Of a stretch of DNA of 64,000 nt, positions 57,704-64,000 are shown piece by piece (within the stretch, counting starts at the first letter, position 1; the number at the start of each line of letters is the position of its first letter). The position numbers and the translations under genes are program-made. Source of the stretch: Sanderia malayensis (lineage: Eukaryota > Cnidaria > Scyphozoa > Semaeostomeae > Pelagiidae); contig RQOL01000855.1 in the NCBI GenBank assembly GCA_013076295.1, forward strand, positions 3,348,001 to 3,412,000. The letters are read 5' to 3'. A model generated the notes under the pieces. That model made no database searches. It was given only the letters and a program-made list of their open reading frames with translations, and was not told the origin of the DNA.

Positions 57704-60700
57704 ATGGCGGACAATCAAGAAACTGTAGACGAATTCAGAGCCGTTACTGGAGCTGATGAAGATAGAGCACGCTTTTATTTAGAAGCAGCTGGCTGGAAAC
57801 TTCATGTGAGATTCATTAAATTATATTACCTTTATTGCTTTTTGCTTTTTGTCTGTGTATCAGCAATGTAAAGCTGTGTTTTGTAATTGACCTAGGCGGG
57901 CCTTGTGAACAATTTTTGTGCTACTGAGTTGCATTTAATATTCTTGGTGATATAATTGATATGATATAATTGAGGGTTGGATGCCTCTTTAGGTAGCACT
58001 CAGCAGCTTTTACGATGAAGATGGAATGCAGGATGTCCAGGAAACTCCCCAAGATGAGGTAAGCATCATCAGAATTTTTGCTTATGGGAATGTTTTTGCC
58101 AATTTCTACTGGGGTAACTTACAGATCTGGCTAACACGGGGCTTAAAAAGCTAAGTTTTAAGTACAGGCAAGAAGTGTAGTCCTTTGGCTTAAGTTGGGG
58201 TTCTATGATGTTATTAATCTTTATTTAAGCCTCAAAATTTGGGAAGATGGCAAGATGAAAGGACAACAAGGTATCACACATCCAGCAAGACCACACCGCT
58301 TGCATTATAACTAAAATTGCACTATAACCTGTATAAATGAATAAGCTTGGCTTGTACACGTTAAAGATATATTCACCATAAAACCACACATGTCCATCAT
58401 TCATAGAAGCACTGGTGGTATTGGAAGAGTCGCAAACATAGCCTCACTCAGACCAGACGAAGCTTCAGAAAGTGAAGATAGTGATGAAGAAGGACAGGCA
58501 TTCTATGCTGGTGGTAGTGAAACAAGGTTTGCATACTCATTTTATTGCATTTTAAATTTTGGGTGAATTTTTACTGGAAATATCTTGCACCATGCAATGT
58601 GGCAGTAATAGAGATGCTCTACAGATTGCACACACCTCTTTTTTACATAGATAACCTACCTCAAGGCTTAAAGTAATTAAAGTTCCTTATTTTGGACCTG
58701 TTTTGGCCAAATTGTACTTCTAAAACCTCACTGATAGTTTCTTAATTTTGGTTCCACATTTATTGAGTGAAAATAGCATAGATGCAAAAAGCATCAAAAT
58801 TCCAATTGTGCTTAAAGTTGTGGCTAAAAACAAAGTCAAAACTTGAAGAAAGCTGGGAAGACTTTTCATCAACAAGTACAATGCTGACATATATGTGCAA
58901 TTCTTTGTTAGTCAAAGTGATAAAATTATTCAAATTTGAATTGTCTTCAATGTTTGAAGACTTTTCAAATCCTTCAAAGGTTTTAAAGTCTTCAATGTCT
59001 GAAGACTTTTCAGTTGGACCTTCTACGTGTAGGTTTCTTATGAAGAGGTTCTTTACAAAAAGTGTGTAGCTCTTAGAATTTTTGTTACTTTCTGTTTTTT
59101 TCTAGTGGACAACAAATCTTAGGACCATCGAAAAAGAAAGCTGATAAAATCACCAAAAGGATATTTGATGCTGCTAAAAGGTTTCTTTATAAAGATTCCA
59201 ATTTTTCTCACAGCCTATCATTAGCTAAGTAATAACTATTGTTGGGGTTTGTATTGCAAGGCAAGAGGAGTTTACAGGGTATTTCACATTTGTTTCCAGA
59301 CAGGGGGCAGAAGCAGTCGAAGAAGAAGATGACCTAGGTAGACGAATGCAAAAGCAATATTTCAGTGGTGCAGGTATGCAAAACATGCCACTTTTATCAC
59401 ATTCAAAAATAAAACTGTTACAAACTAATAATGGGGCCACTCTTATTCAGTTATATTTCTCAAACCTTGTTATTTAGGATTCCGTCTTGGCTCAGAACCA
59501 ACTGATTCTCAACAAGTGACTCCTTCGCTGCCAGGTCAAGAATTGCACAGTGGCAAGGTATTTTTATGCTGGGATCTGCTTTCTTTTCCTCCCAATTACA
59601 TGTCTGCAAAGTGTTAGACGTGACAGCATCGTCAAATGTCTTCATTATCGCATTATTTTCATTTGAACAGCCTGTCAGAGTGCAACTGAAGTTTTGGTCA
59701 AATGGATTCTCACTGGACGATGGACCTCTGAGGTCTTTTGAAGATCCGGAAAATAAATCTTTTCTTGCTTCTGTTGAGGAAGGGTGAGATAGCTGTATTG
59801 ATTTTACTTGTAGTTTAATATCACACAGAAATATAGCAATTTAATTTAAAGCATTCAGCTGAAATTGTACCTTCTCTTGCTATTTTTGAGGAGTGTCACC
59901 AACTCCTCATCCACTTTGATGAGGCATTTGCTTTGTTGAATTGTTATTCGAAGTGAAATAATTATCAGCAAGTAGATTTCGTTTATTATTTTTTTGTAAA
60001 CAGTGAAATACCGAGAGAGTTACTACAAGCAGCACATGGTAGCGAGGTTCATGTGAACATTGAGGACCACAGACAAGAAGAATACGTGAAACCAAAACTG
60101 AATGTGCCGGCATTTTCAGGAAAAGGACGCATGCTGGGAAGGTATTTTAACGAATGCTCATCAATCCTTACCTTGTTTTTGTTTCTTAATTGATTTCTTG
60201 ATCTGTTTATTTGCTTTTTGTAATATTAATTGGGTTTAACTCTGTATTCGTACCAAGTTTTATTTGTTTTTCTTCCATTACTGTCCTTTTTGTCACTCTT
60301 ACTTCTTTGCTTTATTGCGTGGATCTGTTCGTGTATGTAAGCTCTGTTTTCTGCTAGCCCTGCGCAAGACTTGACGAAGAGCCCTGTTACTGGCGCATCG
60401 GCAACATCAACATCATCAGCAGTGCCAGCACGAACAGGTCCAGTAGAAGAGCACAGTTTCGACGAATCAAAGCCGTCAACAACATTGCAGATTCGCCTTG
60501 CTGACGGTACACGGTGAGTCGTGTGCTACCTACTTAACAACATAATGAACTATTTTCTGCGCAAGTGCTCAATGTAATGAGATTTTGTGCAATTGCTTTG
60601 AGGGTCCGTTTTCCTGGATTGTCAGACCCGTGGGTGCATGGAAGAACTTGATCAATTATGAGTTTCTAAATGTTGTCTTACTGATATCGATCTTAGCTAT

Positions 60701-61136
60701 TGAAGTTATATCAATGCATTTTTAATATGAGCTCATCTCCATTCAGAAGACCAAAGTCCCGAAGGTCTCTATTCGAAAGAGAGAGCCGTCTGTATTACTT
60801 ATATTTTTTCATAGGCTGGTCTCAAAATTTAACCATTCGCACACAATAAGTGACGTCAGAGCCCTTGTTTTGAGGTATGTGTTTTACAGTCCTTATTTGT
60901 CATTATCTCCACACTTTCCTTTAATAGTCCACCGTTTAAATGCGGAATGTAGAACCGCGTGCTCATCAGCTATTAACCTGCACATATCCTGCTTTTAATA
61001 CTCTAGAGCTCGCCCAAGTACTGGCGATAGCTTCGTTTTGATGACGACGTTTCCAAATAAAGAACTCACTGACGAGGCAATGACATTGGTAGAAGCTAAC
61101 TTACTTAACGCTGTTATAGTTCAAAGAAAGAGATAA
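57704..61136 (+). CDS. NSFL1C: p47 / NSFL1C, p97 (VCP) cofactor, 12 exons, 384 aa
   Basis: p47 recruits the p97/VCP ATPase for Golgi and ER membrane fusion and binds ubiquitin. UBA domain: [41 protein letters not shown]. Acidic linker: [18 protein letters not shown]. Then [14 protein letters not shown], and the SEP domain [19 protein letters not shown] to [13 protein letters not shown]. The C-terminal UBX domain runs from [20 protein letters not shown] to [18 protein letters not shown] and AVIVQRKR, with the FPN loop (family FPR/FPN) that contacts p97. Exons: 57704-57805, 57993-58058, 58230-58270, 58407-58526, 59106-59180, 59300-59373, 59478-59557, 59671-59783, 60004-60141, 60358-60513, 60815-60874, 61007-61136, summing to 385 codons. 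Its length is close to the human protein (370 aa). No defects are seen. Confidence 0.97.

Positions 61137-64000
<2,864 letters not shown>

Overview
The window is a gene-dense piece of an animal nuclear genome. The genes are split by short GT-AG introns, mostly 60-500 bp, and the set is typical of metazoans: a REC8-type cohesin kleisin, OGFOD3, NCKAP1 (HEM subunit of the WAVE complex), the p97 cofactor p47/NSFL1C, the RhoGAP ARHGAP39, class A GPCRs, an SLC16-like carrier and hydroxylysine-kinase-like kinases. The conserved proteins look clearly diverged from vertebrate sequences, and four GPCRs do not fit standard subfamilies. That suggests an early-branching animal of sponge, cnidarian or placozoan grade. 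I cannot fix the phylum without a search.

Layout. 1-5,330 is mostly mobile DNA: a hairpin repeat, a 1.1 kb palindromic Harbinger-like MITE, two hAT-type elements with exact 8-bp target duplications, and a broken transposon ORF. 5,975-10,744 is the REC8-like gene (+, 19 exons). 11,540-22,296 holds three tandem hydroxylysine-kinase-like genes (-), separated or invaded by two small hAT MITEs, a 1.3 kb foldback element whose arms are minisatellite, and an inverted-repeat insertion in an intron of copy 3. 23,096-26,866 is a 3.8 kb unit with about 300-bp terminal inverted repeats and a target-site duplication. It carries two convergent genes, an integrase-family protein that has lost its catalytic core and an intronless alpha-kinase. 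27,639-28,622 is intronless OGFOD3 (-). 29,962-31,039 is a frameshifted GPCR copy. 32,122-48,246 is NCKAP1 (+, about 35 exons), and its 12th intron contains two further GPCR copies in opposite orientations. 49,758-52,617 is an SLC16-like transporter (-). 55,313-56,419 is a peptide-receptor-like GPCR. 57,704-61,136 is NSFL1C/p47. 62,841 to the end is the WW-domain part of ARHGAP39, which runs off the window.

The genes do not form one pathway. NCKAP1 and ARHGAP39 both act in Rac/actin control, and the rest are housekeeping, meiotic, metabolic or receptor genes. The least ordinary items are the TIR-bounded alpha-kinase plus integrase-remnant unit (23,096-26,866), the foldback element (18,062-19,359), and the GPCR segment that duplicated around and into NCKAP1 and appears to have duplicated the NCKAP1 promoter region as well.

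Gene models were assembled by eye from splice signals, reading frame and remembered family sequences. Every model called complete except NCKAP1 sums to a whole number of codons. Family names rest on recalled conserved motifs, not on database searches.
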